A program made the position numbers and the translations under genes. DNA of 64,000 nucleotides. Origin: Cristatella mucedo. Its lineage: Eukaryota > Bryozoa > Phylactolaemata > Cristatellidae. The stretch is from positions 2,876,501 to 2,940,500 of the forward strand of contig WPIO01000046.1 in assembly GCA_009760855.2 (NCBI GenBank), read 5' to 3'. The notes beneath the pieces are model-generated. The model did not search any database, was not told where the DNA came from, and worked only from the letters and a program-made list of their open reading frames with translations. This document shows positions 20,090-32,049 of this stretch, in pieces (within the stretch, counting starts at the first letter, position 1; each line of letters opens with the position of its first letter).

Positions 20090-20960
20090 ACTGAAATAAT
20101 CTCTCTATGATATAGGACCTACAATATTGCAGTGCCAAGAACTTACAGACTGGATGACAAACCCTTAAGAGACTTGGTGATCAATAGTTTTAAACGCTGC
20201 CGAAAGATTGCAGCAGAGCTAGCAGAGAGACTTTAACCTATGTCAGCATTTCTGAGGAGATCGTTCTACACTTGCAACGGTGTTACTCTGTGGATATAAT
20301 TAGATCTAAAGCCAGAGTTAAAATTACTAGCTGGTTTGGAAGTTTTGATATAGGAGTTTAGCTGGACTGCCGCTACTCGGCCTAGCGTTTTTCACAGGAA
20401 CGGTAGCAGCGAGACTGGGAGGAAGTCGCTAAAGTCTTCGTAGTCTAGTGCTGATTTTCTTATACGTGGCGTAAACATGATCTTGAAAGATGCTGGGAGA
20501 AGAGCTGAGGCTACATTTAATACTGTGTTTATTAAGTTAGTTATTCAGAGTGTCAGAAAATGTACTCATATCAGAGAAGAAGTTAGTATGGGGTCTAGAG
20601 TGGTAGTAGTCATCTTAGACAGGGTAAGAAAGTTATAGGTGAGGTGAAGTCACGTGGTGGAAAACGTCAAGTTGGGCATTAAGGTAAAGGATGAGATCCG
20701 AGATGATGGTCTGAGGGTAATGATTGTGGTCTATATGTTTCACTGGGGGATGGACTCTCCCATCTTGTCAATCTTGTTACAATGGAGCAAACAATCTATA
20801 GGGAAATCGATCTAATAGACCACATGAGAGTCAAAATCAGCAATGATGGATTGAGTATATGTGATTCCGTTGTGTGCCTATACATGCTGAACTTGGTTCT
20901 TAGCTTGGATGGATTTATACGATCTACAGGCAACCAGTCTTTCATGACTAATGATTTTTA
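20090..20960 (-). mobile_element. Decayed LINE, endonuclease to RT start
   Basis: The minus strand contains NLSAAFKTIDHQVS (RT motif, near 20190-20230) and weak endonuclease-like sequence at 20.7-20.96 kb. Many stops. Assignment to LINE-A or LINE-B is not possible by eye. Confidence 0.45.
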
Positions 20961-22009
20961 AAATTTCGTTTGATTCTGCTTTCCAAAAGCCTGACTTGCG
21001 GTCGCTGATTTTAACGCTCATTTCGATGGCTCAACTGACCCTTTATTGGCCGAATCTCGTACATTGGCTTCTTCATTTTTTCTTGAGGCTCAGGTAAGTG
21101 ACGTCGTCTGCAGCGGTGCTCAGAACCTTGATCTGCAGTCATACACTGTAGCTAAGTTAAACCTTGGCCAAGAAGTTCCCGAAGACCATGCGCACGAAAA
21201 AACACTTGCTGACTCTGGTAGGATTTGTCACTCTTTTTTTTTGTTGTTGTTGAGGCGAGAAGTGTTGGGTATGTGGCTGCTGATCGACGGGTGTACCTCA
21301 GCTACCGAATGTGCGACGCTGGTTTCTAACCTGGTAAAAAGTTGATCCAATGAAGGTGACTGGGAAGTGAGCAGTGTGCCAAAAGGATGAGGTAGGTGAG
21401 GACTTCAGCAGAGATTACCTTGGCTTCAACTATCAAATATTAAACCTAAAATGCATCTCAAAACGAGACCTGGAGAATCTGCGATGGCACTGCCATAATC
21501 GTGTGGAGAAAGGCACCCTGGGAATAGTGATAATAATGACAAGTCTTTCCTATTTAGCGCTAAGAGAACTAAATCTACCGGCGCATAATAACTCGCTGCA
21601 AGAGAATAAATAACAAAATGCTAGTGACGTGATAGCATCATGCATGCAAAAGCAAACACGAACCCACTCAAGGCGACCGGTTGGTAGAACCGATGGCTAG
21701 TACAGGCACCGAATCCTACACAGGAAAGCGCGAAAAACGCACAGGAGAGAAGACAAGTTAGCAAGAAAGGGCAAGAAGATTGGAAGAAAGCTGACCTCGC
21801 AAGATGCCCGGTACTAAAAAAGAGGCCGCTTCTGAGGGAATGCAGACCTTCTGCAAATGTTTCTGCCATTTCCAGCATTTGAGAGCTCGGCCGATCAGCG
21901 ACCAAGAGATGTCTGCTTGTGGGAGTCTTTGTTAATCTATCTCGGTGTCAGTTGCGAGTCAACTAGGCGGGAATCGATGCCGCATTTGCTGCGATGATTC
22001 TTGCTACAG

Positions 22010-22432
22010 GTTTTGATCCCAAAAAGTGGCCAGAGGCTGTCAACCCGCCAGTGCCAGCTTTTGAGGAGAACAGGCCAAGTGCTTTTGCTGTTGCTCAGAG
22101 TCTGCCGCCACAGCAGCTTCATTGGACCGTTCCGATGCCCGAGTCGCCCGCCGTAGACGTACTGCCGAAGGATTTTCAGCCCACCCTGATCAGGCTCGAC
22201 GATGGATTGAGTCGGCGGATACACGCGTGGCTTCCCACGCAGGCAATGGCACGGCCAGCGGCAATCGCCTTTCAATGGTTTTCGATGAACGCCGTAGCGA
22301 GAAGCTGTCACAAAGGGCGCCAGCATCCCACCGCTAGCAGCCCAATGGCCGCAGCTCGGTGTGCCGCATGCTTCGGCGAACAGCCTGCATTCGCCTCGCC
22401 TTTAGCCAGACGCGAGTCTGGTGCCCGGACAG
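22010..22432 (+). CDS. Possible coding exon, unidentified; could be a later SPRTN exon
   Basis: A long open plus frame (21994-22764) is bounded by a good acceptor, ttcttgctacag|GT, and a strong donor, cggacag|gtgagc. Its phase (one base carried in) fits the end of SPRTN exon e, giving H-G-FDPKKWPEAVNPPVPAFEE. The content is Pro/Ala-rich and looks disordered: SLPPQQLHWTVPMPESPAV, later ARCAACFGEQPAF. No PIP, SHP or UBZ motif of SPRTN is seen. Two other frames and the opposite strand are also open here, as expected in GC-rich DNA, so the exon call rests on splice sites alone. Confidence 0.35.
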
Positions 22433-22819
22433 GTGAGCGCCTGCTATGGACGGCAGCGAGCGGTGGATTACTGGCGACTATCGACGGCCGGAAGTGCTGC
22501 TCCTCACTAGGCACAAGCTGCACGTTGCTGAATAAACGTAGATACTCATGCTTTATTCTAATTCGTGCTAATTGCATGTCATGCATGTTTCTGTCTCTCA
22601 CTCATGATGACCGAATGATATACTTCCGTGGTCGATGGACAAGTCGCTGTTTTTTGAAATGGCTCCGGAATGGTCGTAGATTCGCAGATGTGGTTGCTTG
22701 TGACAAATGCAGATTCATATCCCTGGATTTGCAGGCTCGAGGGACAAAACTAGCACGATACTGACAATTAAAAGTCTCGCTGCAATGTAATCCCACTCTG
22801 ATGTCTATTGGAGCATGCT

Positions 22820-23500
22820 ATTGAACCTTACGAATCTCCTTCTGTAACTTCGTGAAGCCACGAATGCTGAATGGGTGTTACGATGGAGAGACTTGTAGAG
22901 CCAACTCAAAGCTTAACCGACTTTCGGTACGCATTTGGTAGCCAACAGACTTCATGTCAAGCAACAAAGAGAAAGCGAGAACCATTGCTGATTCAGGAAG
23001 GCAGTTGACAATGCGATTAGGATAGAAACGGCATGTCAGTACTGCCGTAAAGGATGTGTAATAGTCTGCAGCAGATGATTGGATGGCGTTGCGTAAGAAT
23101 TGTGAAATTCAGCTCCTCAGTCTAGGGCCTGCAGAGAAAAGCTTCTGTCGCCAACGGTCTGTAAGATAAGGAATGGAACTGATAGTATGTTGTCCATAGA
23201 TGACCCGAGAGCTCAAGGAGGCTAAAACTAGTGCATTCGTTCGGCTAGGTGTTCAGAAGCCAAGCTGTGACGGGCCAAGCGGGTCAGCGTAAGAATCTTA
23301 CTCTGCATCAGTTGATTAACCGGAAGCCATCGAGGCTCCTTAAGAAAAAAAGACAAATGGCTGATCCTCTAGGATTTTTAAGCTAACCTTGAAGCCACAA
23401 TCATCACCAGCTGTGGTGGCCCTAGTCACTTTTATTGGTAGCCCAACCAATATGAAATTACAAGAATCTAACCGAGACAGAATCAGGAAGCTAGTTCAAT
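22820..23500 (-). mobile_element. LINE-A 3' part
   Basis: Tail (ttctgtaacttcgtgaagcc) at 22842, then minus-strand C-terminal coding sequence in several frames, through the agcttctgtcgccaacggtc segment near 23145, and up to the RT thumb region. Confidence 0.82.
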
Positions 23501-23899
23501 TTTATGCATTCCTCCCATCGCTAGAGAGCGGCCTCGGGCGACCCTTAGTGCGGTGTGAACCTTTACCTGATTTCTCCGCGATACCTTCGGGTATTCCGCT
23601 GCTATCTTTACTGTGACTATTTATGAGCTGTCCCCGGATATGCTGCACAAAACAGGACCTGCTTAGCACAAAGTGCGATGTCGCCATTAGTCAGTACCTA
23701 CCGGCTGGCCTTCTTGGGCGGGTCATTGAGAACCTCCATGCACCCTGCGTTCGCTCGGCTTCAACAGCTCGGCTATCAAAACCACGACCCGTAAGTTTAA
23801 AGCGCTGGTTAGCACTTGTTGCGGTAGTAGCTAACCTTCCGTGCCTCAGCATGTTGCGAAACGTCGATCGGCGGCCGTAAGGTCCGATCAAATTCGAAG

Positions 23900-26790
23900 G
23901 GCCCGCGTATGCCGGGCCGGCTACACACCGACTTGAACAAAAGCCACTTCATCGGCATCGCTCAGTTGTTGGATAGCCTCTTAAATTCCGCCTACTAAAT
24001 GTCCGCTCGCTAAAAACTAAGGGGTTACTTATCCGCGATCAGGTGGTCCAGGAGAAGCCAGGTGCATTTCTGCTTACAAAAACTTGGATGAGGCCTTGTT
24101 ACAGTAGTTGTATATTTGAGACCACCATACCCGGGTTCTCATTCTATCAGTCCATGCATTCTGAAAAAGTTGGTGGTGGGGTGGCGATTGTTCTTCGTCA
24201 ATCGTTTGGCTATAAGATGTGCAATTTTTCGCGTGGCCATCATTTGAATCAGTTGCAATCAGATCCTCATCAAAGACAATGCCTCTCACTGTTGTGATAT
24301 ACAGACCTCCTTCCGGCTGTCTAAACTTGTTTAGAGAGGAGTTTTCGGAGTTCCTCTCAAAAATATTTTCGTGAGATAGGCCATTACTGATTGCTGGGGG
24401 CTTCAATATTCGCGTTGACGATGCTACCGACAACCAGGTCCGCTCATTTCTCGACTGTCTGGAGAATTTTGGTTTGGTCCAACACGATAATCATATCATC
24501 CACGTCGGTGGCCATATTCTAGATCTCGTGGTCACTAAGGATGTCTTCCTCACTGACCTTGTGGATTGCCTGCTGACCCTCTTGGAATATTGTTTGGTCT
24601 CTTTTGCTGTTCTCGCTCCCTTGTACGTACAGGGTAATTTCGAACTTGTCCAGCGACGTATCTTAAAAAGCATTGACATACACGCATTTTTGAAATCTGC
24701 AATGCAGGTCTTCTTGATCTGCACCCAGAATCAACCGACAGCCTCGATACCCTCACTGATGCACTGAACACACTTAGGAGCGCTTTTGACAAGCATGCTT
24801 CCGTTCATTCTATTTGTGTACGGAGTCGAGGAGATTCCCTCCATTTTACAAAAAAATTACAAAATATGCACCGCATTAAGCGCAGGCTTAAACGTCGTTT
24901 TAAGAAATTTGGTTCTGGTGCAGATCTGGTCAATTTCAAAGACTTCCTTCGAGTTTACACCTGAAAGCTTAAAAGAGCCACGGCTGCTTTTTTCACTTGA
25001 AAATTGAAATCCTGGCAGTCGGACTCAAAACGGATTTACAAGAAGTAAACAATTTACTGGTCGATGCTGAGAGGTCTGACTCCCCAGATATTAATGGCTC
25101 AGCTGAAAAGTTGTTGGCCTTCTATACTGAAACAATTGTGCACGAACGTGCATCCATAAAGACCTCTCTGAGTAAAGCAATTGTGGAATCACAACCTGTG
25201 ATCTTCCTTAACAAGTTTTCCGAGGTTTCTGCATGCGATGTAGCTACCTTAATAAGGTCTAGCAAAAAGAGCTCGTCTCCTGAAGACCCTATACCATTAT
25301 ATCTGTCGTCTTCACTGGCAGACCAACTTAGCCCTGCTTTTCAGAGATTTTCAATACTTCTTTTAAAAAAGGGGCCTTACCCAAGTCCTTCAAATTGGCC
25401 ATCGTTAGACCGATACTTAATAAGCCTGGACTCGATACAGAGGTCATTGCAAACTATCGCCTTTCCTTTATCGTTTCCCTTCTTTCTTTTTTTGGTCAAA
25501 GGTTCTTGAAAAACTTGTCGCTAAGAAGCTGGTTGCACATATTGAAAAGATTGAACTGTCAGAAACATTTCAATCGGGGTTCAAGAGGCAGCACTCCACT
25601 GAAACTGCTCTCCCCGTGTTAACAATGACATTCTATGTGGCAACGATGACGGAATGTCACTGCCCTAGCTCTGCTAGATCTGTCTGCTGCCTTCAGCACC
25701 ATTGATTACTAAGTTCTGCCTGAACGATTAAAAACAACGATTGGTCTGGCAGACGAAGCACTGGCGTGGTTTAAATCATACTTGTCTGATGAGCTGCCTT
25801 CGACACCATTGATCATGATGTCCTACTTGAACGATCGAGAAAAACAACCGGTCTGACAGATGAGGCACTGGCGTAGTTTAAATCGAACTTGTCTGATCGT
25901 GTTCCATCCGTGTCGTGTGAGGGTCAGGTTTCACACACGAGACGGGTCACTTGTGGAGTCCCTTAAGGGTCCGTCCTCGGTCTCTAGCTGTTCTCCATTT
26001 ATACTCAACCTCTGGGAAAAGTGATTACAGCTCATGAAATAGGATATCACTTTTACGCTGACGATACTCAGCCGTATTTGTCGTTCAAACCGTCGGAATC
26101 TGCTGCACCCAGTGGTAAAATGAATACTTGCCTTGCGGACATTTAATCCTGGATGTCGGAAAACTTCTTCAAACTAAACGATGATAAAACAGAACTGTTG
26201 CTCATAGGACACCCTAAGCGTGCGGCTGGATTAAAAGGTTTTGCTCATCTAATAAGGGATGCTGTTGTGCGACCATCACCACGTGCTCAAAATTTAGTTG
26301 TCGCTTTCGACAGCTGCCTCAATTTTAAAAGCTTCATTCAGAAGACTGCTTCTACAGCTAGCCATCGCGTCTGATCCCTAAGATTAGGAGCTGTCTTTCA
26401 CAGTGGCTTGCAAAAAATTTAACTAGCTTCTTAGTTCTGTCTCGGCTTGATTATTGTAATTCCCTTTTGGCTGGGCTACCTAAAACAAAACTAGGCCACA
26501 GCTGCTGGCTATGAATATGGCTGTGGGGCTAGTTTTCAAGTCACAGAGGTTTGACCACGTGTCTCCTTTGCTAAAAGATTAAGATGGCTGCCGGTTGATC
26601 AACGGATATAGAGAAAAGTTGTTACGCTGACCCACGAGGCCCGCCACGGCTTGGCTCCTCCATAACTAGCTGAACTGCTGCATCAGTTTCAGCCTCTTCG
26701 TGCCCTCAGGGCTCCTGTATGGACAATAAATGAGCTTTTTCATTCCTCGGCTTAATGACCGCTGGCGACAGAAGCTTTAGCTCTACAGGT
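23900..26790 (+). mobile_element. LINE-A, longest copy: endonuclease plus RT, decayed
   Basis: An endonuclease-like region starts near 23.95 kb (LLNVRSLKTK-type start, IYRPPSGCLNL near 24300, GGFNIRVDDATDNQ near 24400, ILDLVVTKD near 24525). It is followed by a linker and the RT (SSKKSSSPEDPIP near 25265, AFSTIDY near 25690, [10 protein letters not shown] near 26055, SENFFKLNDDKTELLLIG near 26155, and the C-terminal domain to 26790). Frameshifts and stops are frequent. It appears nearly full length at the 5' end, giving the best view of the family's order: endonuclease, linker, RT, C-terminal domain. Confidence 0.85.
25687..25905 (+). repeat. ~105-bp imperfect tandem duplication inside LINE-A RT
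   Basis: The segment from gctgccttcagcaccattga to cttgtctgat is repeated starting near 25793 (gctgccttcgacaccattga ... cttgtctgatcg). The RT core motif around FDTIDH is therefore present twice, with diverged copies. Confidence 0.75.
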
Positions 26791-27375
26791 CATAGTTGCC
26801 ACATCACACCACTTCTCGCCGACCTGCACTGGCTACCAGTCAAGCAACGGATCGACTTCAAGGTTTTGTCGCTCACTTTTAGGTCCCTTCATTCTATGGC
26901 TCCAGCCTATCTCTCCAACATACTCCCCCACCAGGCCAAGCATCGTACCACCCGCTGTTCGGAATCCAGCAGTTTACCAATACCTCGTACAAGCCTCAAA
27001 TCCTTTGGAGACCGTTCATTTAGTCCGTATGCTCCAAAAGCTTGGAACTCCCTCCCGAGTTGCTTTAGAACATCCCCTTACTTGACCACATTTAAAAAGA
27101 GCTTAAAAACACACCTATTTAGGACAGCATTTAGTGGGTCCCTGTGATTCGTCTTTCATGTGCTTTATGCGTGCTGACACTGTGCATGCTGCCACTAACC
27201 ACATTTGCATGCTAACCCTATGCATGTTACCCTAACCATGTTATTCACGTTGTTTTTCAAGCATGATATTACTCACCATTCAATCGTGTTTCCCTTTGCA
27301 GCAACATTAAAGCGCCTAGAAAGAGATCTAGCTCTCAGAGTACACTTTATCAAGTGCATTATAATTATTTTTATT
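26785..27375 (+). mobile_element. LINE-B C terminus and tail fused to LINE-A
   Basis: From ctctacagg|tcatagttgc (near 26790) the sequence is LINE-B: LLADLHWLPVKQRIDFKVLS, MAPAYLSNILPH, then PKAWNSLPS, FKKSLKTHLF and GSL-stop (27147). The 3' UTR, hairpin aaagcgcctagaaagagatc and an att-rich end at ~27375 follow. The ORF 26755-27147 begins in LINE-A and is read through the join. It is the best-preserved LINE-B C terminus here. Confidence 0.85.
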
Positions 27376-27379
27376 GTTA

Positions 27380-29560
27380 TTAGCTACAGGAGTCGACTCG
27401 TTAGAGCAGATATTGCAATGTGAAGTATTCTGAAGATGTAATTTTGATGGATTTTTGGAGAAAAAGTAATCACGGTACCTGAAAGTGAGTGCCAGAACCT
27501 TAAAGTAAATACGCGGCTTGATAATGAGCTAGTGTACGCCATTGGTAAGTAGTATAGTATGGTAATTCGAACGTTAAGGACAGCTAAGAATGGCTGAAGA
27601 TTCTGACAGAGTCCAATTTTTATGGCAGGCTTTCCTATTTCTCAATGTAATTTGATTGTCATATGACCAGTAACTTGGTTTTAAAATTACAAATTATAGA
27701 CATGTCTTCAGCGATTCGAGTGAAATTGATAGCAAAGCGGGCTACCGTGGAGTTGTGAGAGTTTGGTAAGCTCGCAGGCAAAGAGGAATCAAACCTAAGC
27801 TACAGCTGTGTTAAATTTAGGAAAAAACTCTTAATGTGGCTTGGCGATTACTTTGGAAAGTTAGATGCATAAATTGTGAAAACGATCAAACTTGGATCCC
27901 TGCAGTAGTTTACTTTGGAGGCTGCACTTATGACCGTTGCCCGTCGAGATCCATATACTAAAGTTCTCTCTGCTATAAGCAGAAACCATCGCAGTGTAAT
28001 GCCAGGCATCGCCAGACGAGATGATAGGTACCCAGGAAGGACCTGCCGATCGATGCTGTTACAAACTCTGCCGAGCGTCCAAATTAAGTTGCATTTGCTT
28101 GTCAATATGACGGCAGGTTTTTGCAGGTGAAACTCATATTTTCACCCGGATTACGGTCACCACAAAGAAACAGGAGCAGTATTTGCTATTCCCTAATATC
28201 GCATAACTTCTGGTGTGCCACGCGAGGGTGACTCGGCTAAATTAGTACGTACATTAGCGGCTGGTCATTTCGATTCAGTCACTTTCTCACAGCAGATCTC
28301 TGCCAGATCTCTGCAGTACCAAGCTTGACGGTGCTGCAAAAATTCGGTTGCAGTAGCTCCACGGCTACACGATTTGTTTCTCTGCGACCAATTGGCCGTC
28401 CATCGAACGGCTTCCTGTATTCAAGGACTTCGAGGTCCCGTCTATGCAGGTCTAGGCAGGTCCGTTTTTTTCTCTTGCTCCGTCACTCGCACCTTGCTCT
28501 CTGCAGACTCATTCCCTTCGTATCGTAAGGCCGCCATCGGGCGGGCCAGGCGGACAGTACTCCGAGCCGACCGTAACTAACCTCACCTACCGCGGGTGAT
28601 CGTGCATTTAGTTCATCTGCCCCTAAAGGCCTGAAAGTCGATGCGAAGACTGACACTGCGACAGACCATGCGATGCCACGGGAAATGGGAGCTGAAATCC
28701 CGAATACCCCTGGCAGCATGTGCTCCGTCCTTTCGAGCTCCTTTTTGTATGCTTATGCATGCATGCATGCGTTTGTTTATCTTATAACCACAGGTAATTA
28801 AATATGCTTCCTACGAAGCATATAAGAATTCACTAAACGGAGATATATTTATCGCTGGGGGTAAACAAATATAGTTTCCTTGTGATAACTAGGAAGCGTG
28901 TTTACTATAATGATAGTCAAAGATTTACATATGCTTCCCTATATAAAAAACTAGGGAGCAGCGGCTGAGTTAATCTTAGTTAAGAATGGCTCGCTATCCT
29001 AGAGCAGTGCTTATATAAACTCTCTGCTAACTCTCTGCTCCTGACTGGGAGCTTTCATTCGTGGGTAGCACGTCAGAACAAGTGCTCGATGCTCTCGACC
29101 TTGACTTTGCTGGGCAGTGGCAAGCATCTTGGTACGACGGTTCCTAGTATGGAGGTGTTGGGCATCGGCTGGCTCTCTGCTCTGTGCGACCAAACGACGC
29201 TATGAATTAAAATGCTTCAACCCGTAGCCGGGTTGAAGCCAGCGGGCGGCAGCTGTCTCCTCTGGCCTCTGGTAGGTGAAAGTCTGAGCGGCCAGTCGAG
29301 CAGCCAGCGGCCGCCCTTTCTCGGCCACTGGCTGCTCTTTGGTGCTTGGCTAGGCTGCACGACACCCGCAGGCACTGGGAGGCGTCCACCAGAACCCGTT
29401 TACTGAAGGGCTCCACCACAAGATCCCGTGGCCATTCCGGCGCTCCAGTCCTGGCTTCGCCTCTGCCCGTCACCGGTATCGACTACATTATTAGAGACAG
29501 TACCAACCAACTTCATACACCCTCCCAAGTATACATTTGAACAGTAGCGTCACATCGTGC
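27380..29560. other. Mostly unassigned sequence
   Basis: A short LINE-B minus fragment is at about 27470-27560. GC-rich stretches at 28.3-28.7 and 29.0-29.5 kb have overlapping open frames without motifs. A small hairpin (atatgcttc/gaagcatat) is at 28802-28823, and a partly similar ttccctatataaaaaactag hairpin is near 28937. Nothing else is supported. Confidence 0.4.
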
Positions 29561-29712
29561 CGAGCTGGTTTGGCCTAGCGGTTAAGGTGCTCGCTCCGCC
29601 CAAGACCTGACTGAGGTCGTGGGCTCGAGCCCCGAGGCATATGTGAAGCACCTGAATAGAGATTAAGTTCTCTTGGGGCGCTATATAAATAAATTATATT
29701 ATTATTATTATC
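29561..29712 (+). mobile_element. SINE-1: tRNA-like head with LINE-B tail
   Basis: The head has an A-box-like TGGCCTAGCGG (29571-29581) and a B-box-like GGGCTCGAGCCCC (29621-29633), the internal RNA polymerase III promoter of tRNA-derived SINEs. The 3' part, gagattaagttctcttgggg then cgctatataaat and (ATT)n, is the LINE-B hairpin tail. It is not a functional tRNA: the acceptor arms do not pair. Shared 3' ends are how SINEs borrow a LINE's reverse transcriptase, so LINE-B is the likely partner. Confidence 0.88.
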
Positions 29713-29714
29713 GT

Positions 29715-30410
29715 GCCACTATTACTAACGTAAGCTTGATCCATCGTTTCAATCTGTGTAGTTAAATGGTGACACTGTTGTTGCGCTAATAATCAGCAAA
29801 CAGTAAGTATACATAAAAAAACTGAGTCCACGGATTGACCGAGATATTATATATTCACAGACTAACCTTTCAACACAATTCAATTTCCCGTCAATATCAG
29901 CGACTTCATTACATGATTTCTAGCTTCAGAAGAGCTGAAAATACACGAGAGTACAGTGAATCTCAGACTAAGTAAAGTATATTGAAGGTTTTGACAGCTC
30001 AAATTATGCCGAGACGAAGTGTTGCCGTGAAGCTATTTTCTAGTCAGTCGTTGAGAAAATTATTATGCTTAATGACACAGCCGACTAACAGACCACGAAC
30101 TGCAGCAGATAAGGAAAAAGAATAAGTGACAAACAGATTCAATATAAAGCAGCCCTATATGATTACAATTGACTGAACAAGTCATCATGCATACCAATCT
30201 TAATGCCATTGGTTTTTCTACAGAAGGACTCTCTGATCAGCCATAGCTGACGAGGCCTTGGCCGAGTTCAATTGACCCAGGTACATGTGACATCCAGTCA
30301 ATCAGTAGTGGTCTGCTGCTCAAAAAAAAGACGATTTCCTGAGTCAGCCAGTGCTGCACTGCAGGTCAAGGTGAAACAGCTCGGCATAACATAGGCACAC
30401 TGGCTGTAAA
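29715..30410. other. Unassigned AT-rich stretch
   Basis: No gene, RNA or repeat recognised between SINE-1 and the Copia relic. Confidence 0.4.
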
Positions 30411-30416
30411 GCGGAT

Positions 30417-30824
30417 TCAGCCAACATCTGCCCTCGCTGAGCAGCCAGTACCAGTCACGTGGGTGGGCGATGTCAAACAGAAGTAGCAAGAGCAAATAAT
30501 TTGATGGATCTCTAGTTCCATCGCGGAAGCACTGGACAAGAAAGATATTTGAGAGTTGTACTTAATGACTGGTAAAACATCTTTATGAATTAATTGCCGT
30601 CCATTTAAAAAATAGCCTTTAGAAAAGAAGCGGAACGTCGAACGGTTCACGGACCCGTCTGCATTGAGCTTTACCTTGAGGTCAAATTTATATCTGTTGG
30701 CTTGTCTGCCCTCGGGTATTTGGATGACCTCATGAACATCATTCTTAATTAAGAAAGCCAGTTCTTCATCAACAGAAGCAGCAATCCCTAAATGTGCCTC
30801 GGTGCTGCTCAGAGCATCGTACAA
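30417..30824 (-). pseudogene. Copia reverse transcriptase N-terminal part
   Basis: The frame shows DALSSTEAHLG, ASVDEELAFLIKNDV, KVKLNADGSVNR, FSKGY and VIKYNSQISFLSSASAMELE, the classical Copia RT entry (EA..DEE...W.LV.LP.G..., KVK.N.DGSV.R, AKG). The palm motif YVDD is not reached. The conserved tryptophan positions are lost, consistent with decay. Confidence 0.85.
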
Positions 30825-31940
30825 GGTCGTGGACTCGTCACTGCAAAAATCATTGCCTCTGCCACGAACACGTATTGCAGAGTGAGTTAAGTTGTAGACA
30901 CAGTGTCAGTCGCAACTAGCACCTGTTGCTCAGCCACAGCTAGAGCAAGTCGTTCGAGGAACTTCGTAGCATGCTCCCCTGGCGCACCATTGTCAAAGCA
31001 AAGGTTCGTCATATCACCTGAGATCGATTTGCTTGCTTGAGCAGCCGGTGCTGTTTGCTGTCTCACAGAGGAACCTGACAAATAGGAGTCTTCCCTGTCT
31101 TATGAGAGCAGCAGCCGTTTCTGTTGACCCAGGGCTGGTAAAAGACGTATGCTCACCCTCGAACTTCAGTTTATAGCCTCTCTGGACACACTGGCTTAGT
31201 GAAAAAAGGTCCTTGGAAAGCTTAGATACAAGCAAATTATCTTGTGTTCAGCCTTGCGCCAGGCAGAGTAAACGCCCAGCTGAATATGCACCGTACCGAA
31301 ACCGATTGCCTCAAGCACTTCTCCATCTCCTACGCTGCTAGCAATTTTCTCGCCGTACGCAAAGACTTCGGGGTCGTAGCAAATATGCATGGTTCCAGAG
31401 TATATAAGTCACCCCAGCTGCGGTGGAAGCTGGTAGGCAGCCGAGTCGGCACTGAACACGGAGGAGTCACACGTTCCTGTTTGCCTCAGGCTTGGCATTT
31501 TCTTTTCTTTTTTTTTAAAGCGTCGCGAGGCCTTGTGGCCGATCACCAAACAGTAGTGCCACTTCACCCGTAAACTTGCAAGTATGTTGTTTTCAGTCAA
31601 CAGTGGGCACAGCCAATTTTCAGGCTTTCCATGCCTCACTCGACGCCACAAGAGTCATCGTCCCATGCTCTCGTCAAGGCAAGGCCGATTCCGCCGCCTC
31701 AGACGCTCATGCGACAGCTTGCTCTGCACAAAGTCAAGAGTTAAGTCGGGCATTTTCCTCGCTTTAAGGGCCATTATCAGAGGCTGCAGCGACCCCAGCG
31801 TCCAATTAAGCATGCAGGAGAATCTGTTCGTCTGGTATGGTATCGCCTGCAGCCTGCAACGAGCTAGCAATGGACTTGACTTCGTTTTCCTAGTCCGGGC
31901 CATCGTCGCCTTCTGACATTCCCATATATGCAATCTTTTA
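30417..31940 (-). mobile_element. Ty1/Copia retrotransposon relic with internal deletion
   Basis: On the minus strand, in Copia order, it shows: gag C-terminal part (MALKARKMPDLTLDFVQSKL, ~31.8 kb); a degraded zinc knuckle (YCLVIGHKASRRF, ~31.55 kb); a protease-side segment (GDGEVLEAIGFGTVHI, ~31.3 kb); the pre-integrase segment (LSKDLFSLSQCVQRGYKLKF, ~31.2 kb); an integrase scrap (CFDNGAPGEHATKFLE, ~31.0 kb); and the RT start (30417-30824). Only about 200 bases separate the pre-integrase and RT parts, where a complete integrase would need about 1 kb, so most of it is deleted. No LTRs recognised. Confidence 0.85.
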
Positions 31941-32049
31941 ATGTAGTTGTGGTCTACTCATTAGCGTTCTCGAAGCGTATTTGGAATCTTGCCTCCAAAG
32001 CCGTTGGGATTGCCCCGATGCCGGATCTGATTAGCAGAGGAGCACAGGC

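Noticed and set aside
21937-22326. Minus-strand 129-codon ORF opposite the candidate exon at 22.0 kb
   Set aside because: No splice sites or motifs support it, while the plus strand has an acceptor and a strong donor. Neither strand's protein is recognised, so only the plus call is kept, at low confidence.
24043-24767. Minus-strand ORFs in the LINE-A endonuclease region as independent genes
   Set aside because: They are shadows of the plus-strand LINE-A coding sequence, whose motifs (IYRPPSG, GGFNIRVDD) are on the plus strand.
29561-29640. A genuine tRNA gene
   Set aside because: The head has A and B boxes, but the acceptor and anticodon arms do not pair properly and it is fused to the LINE-B tail, so it is a SINE.
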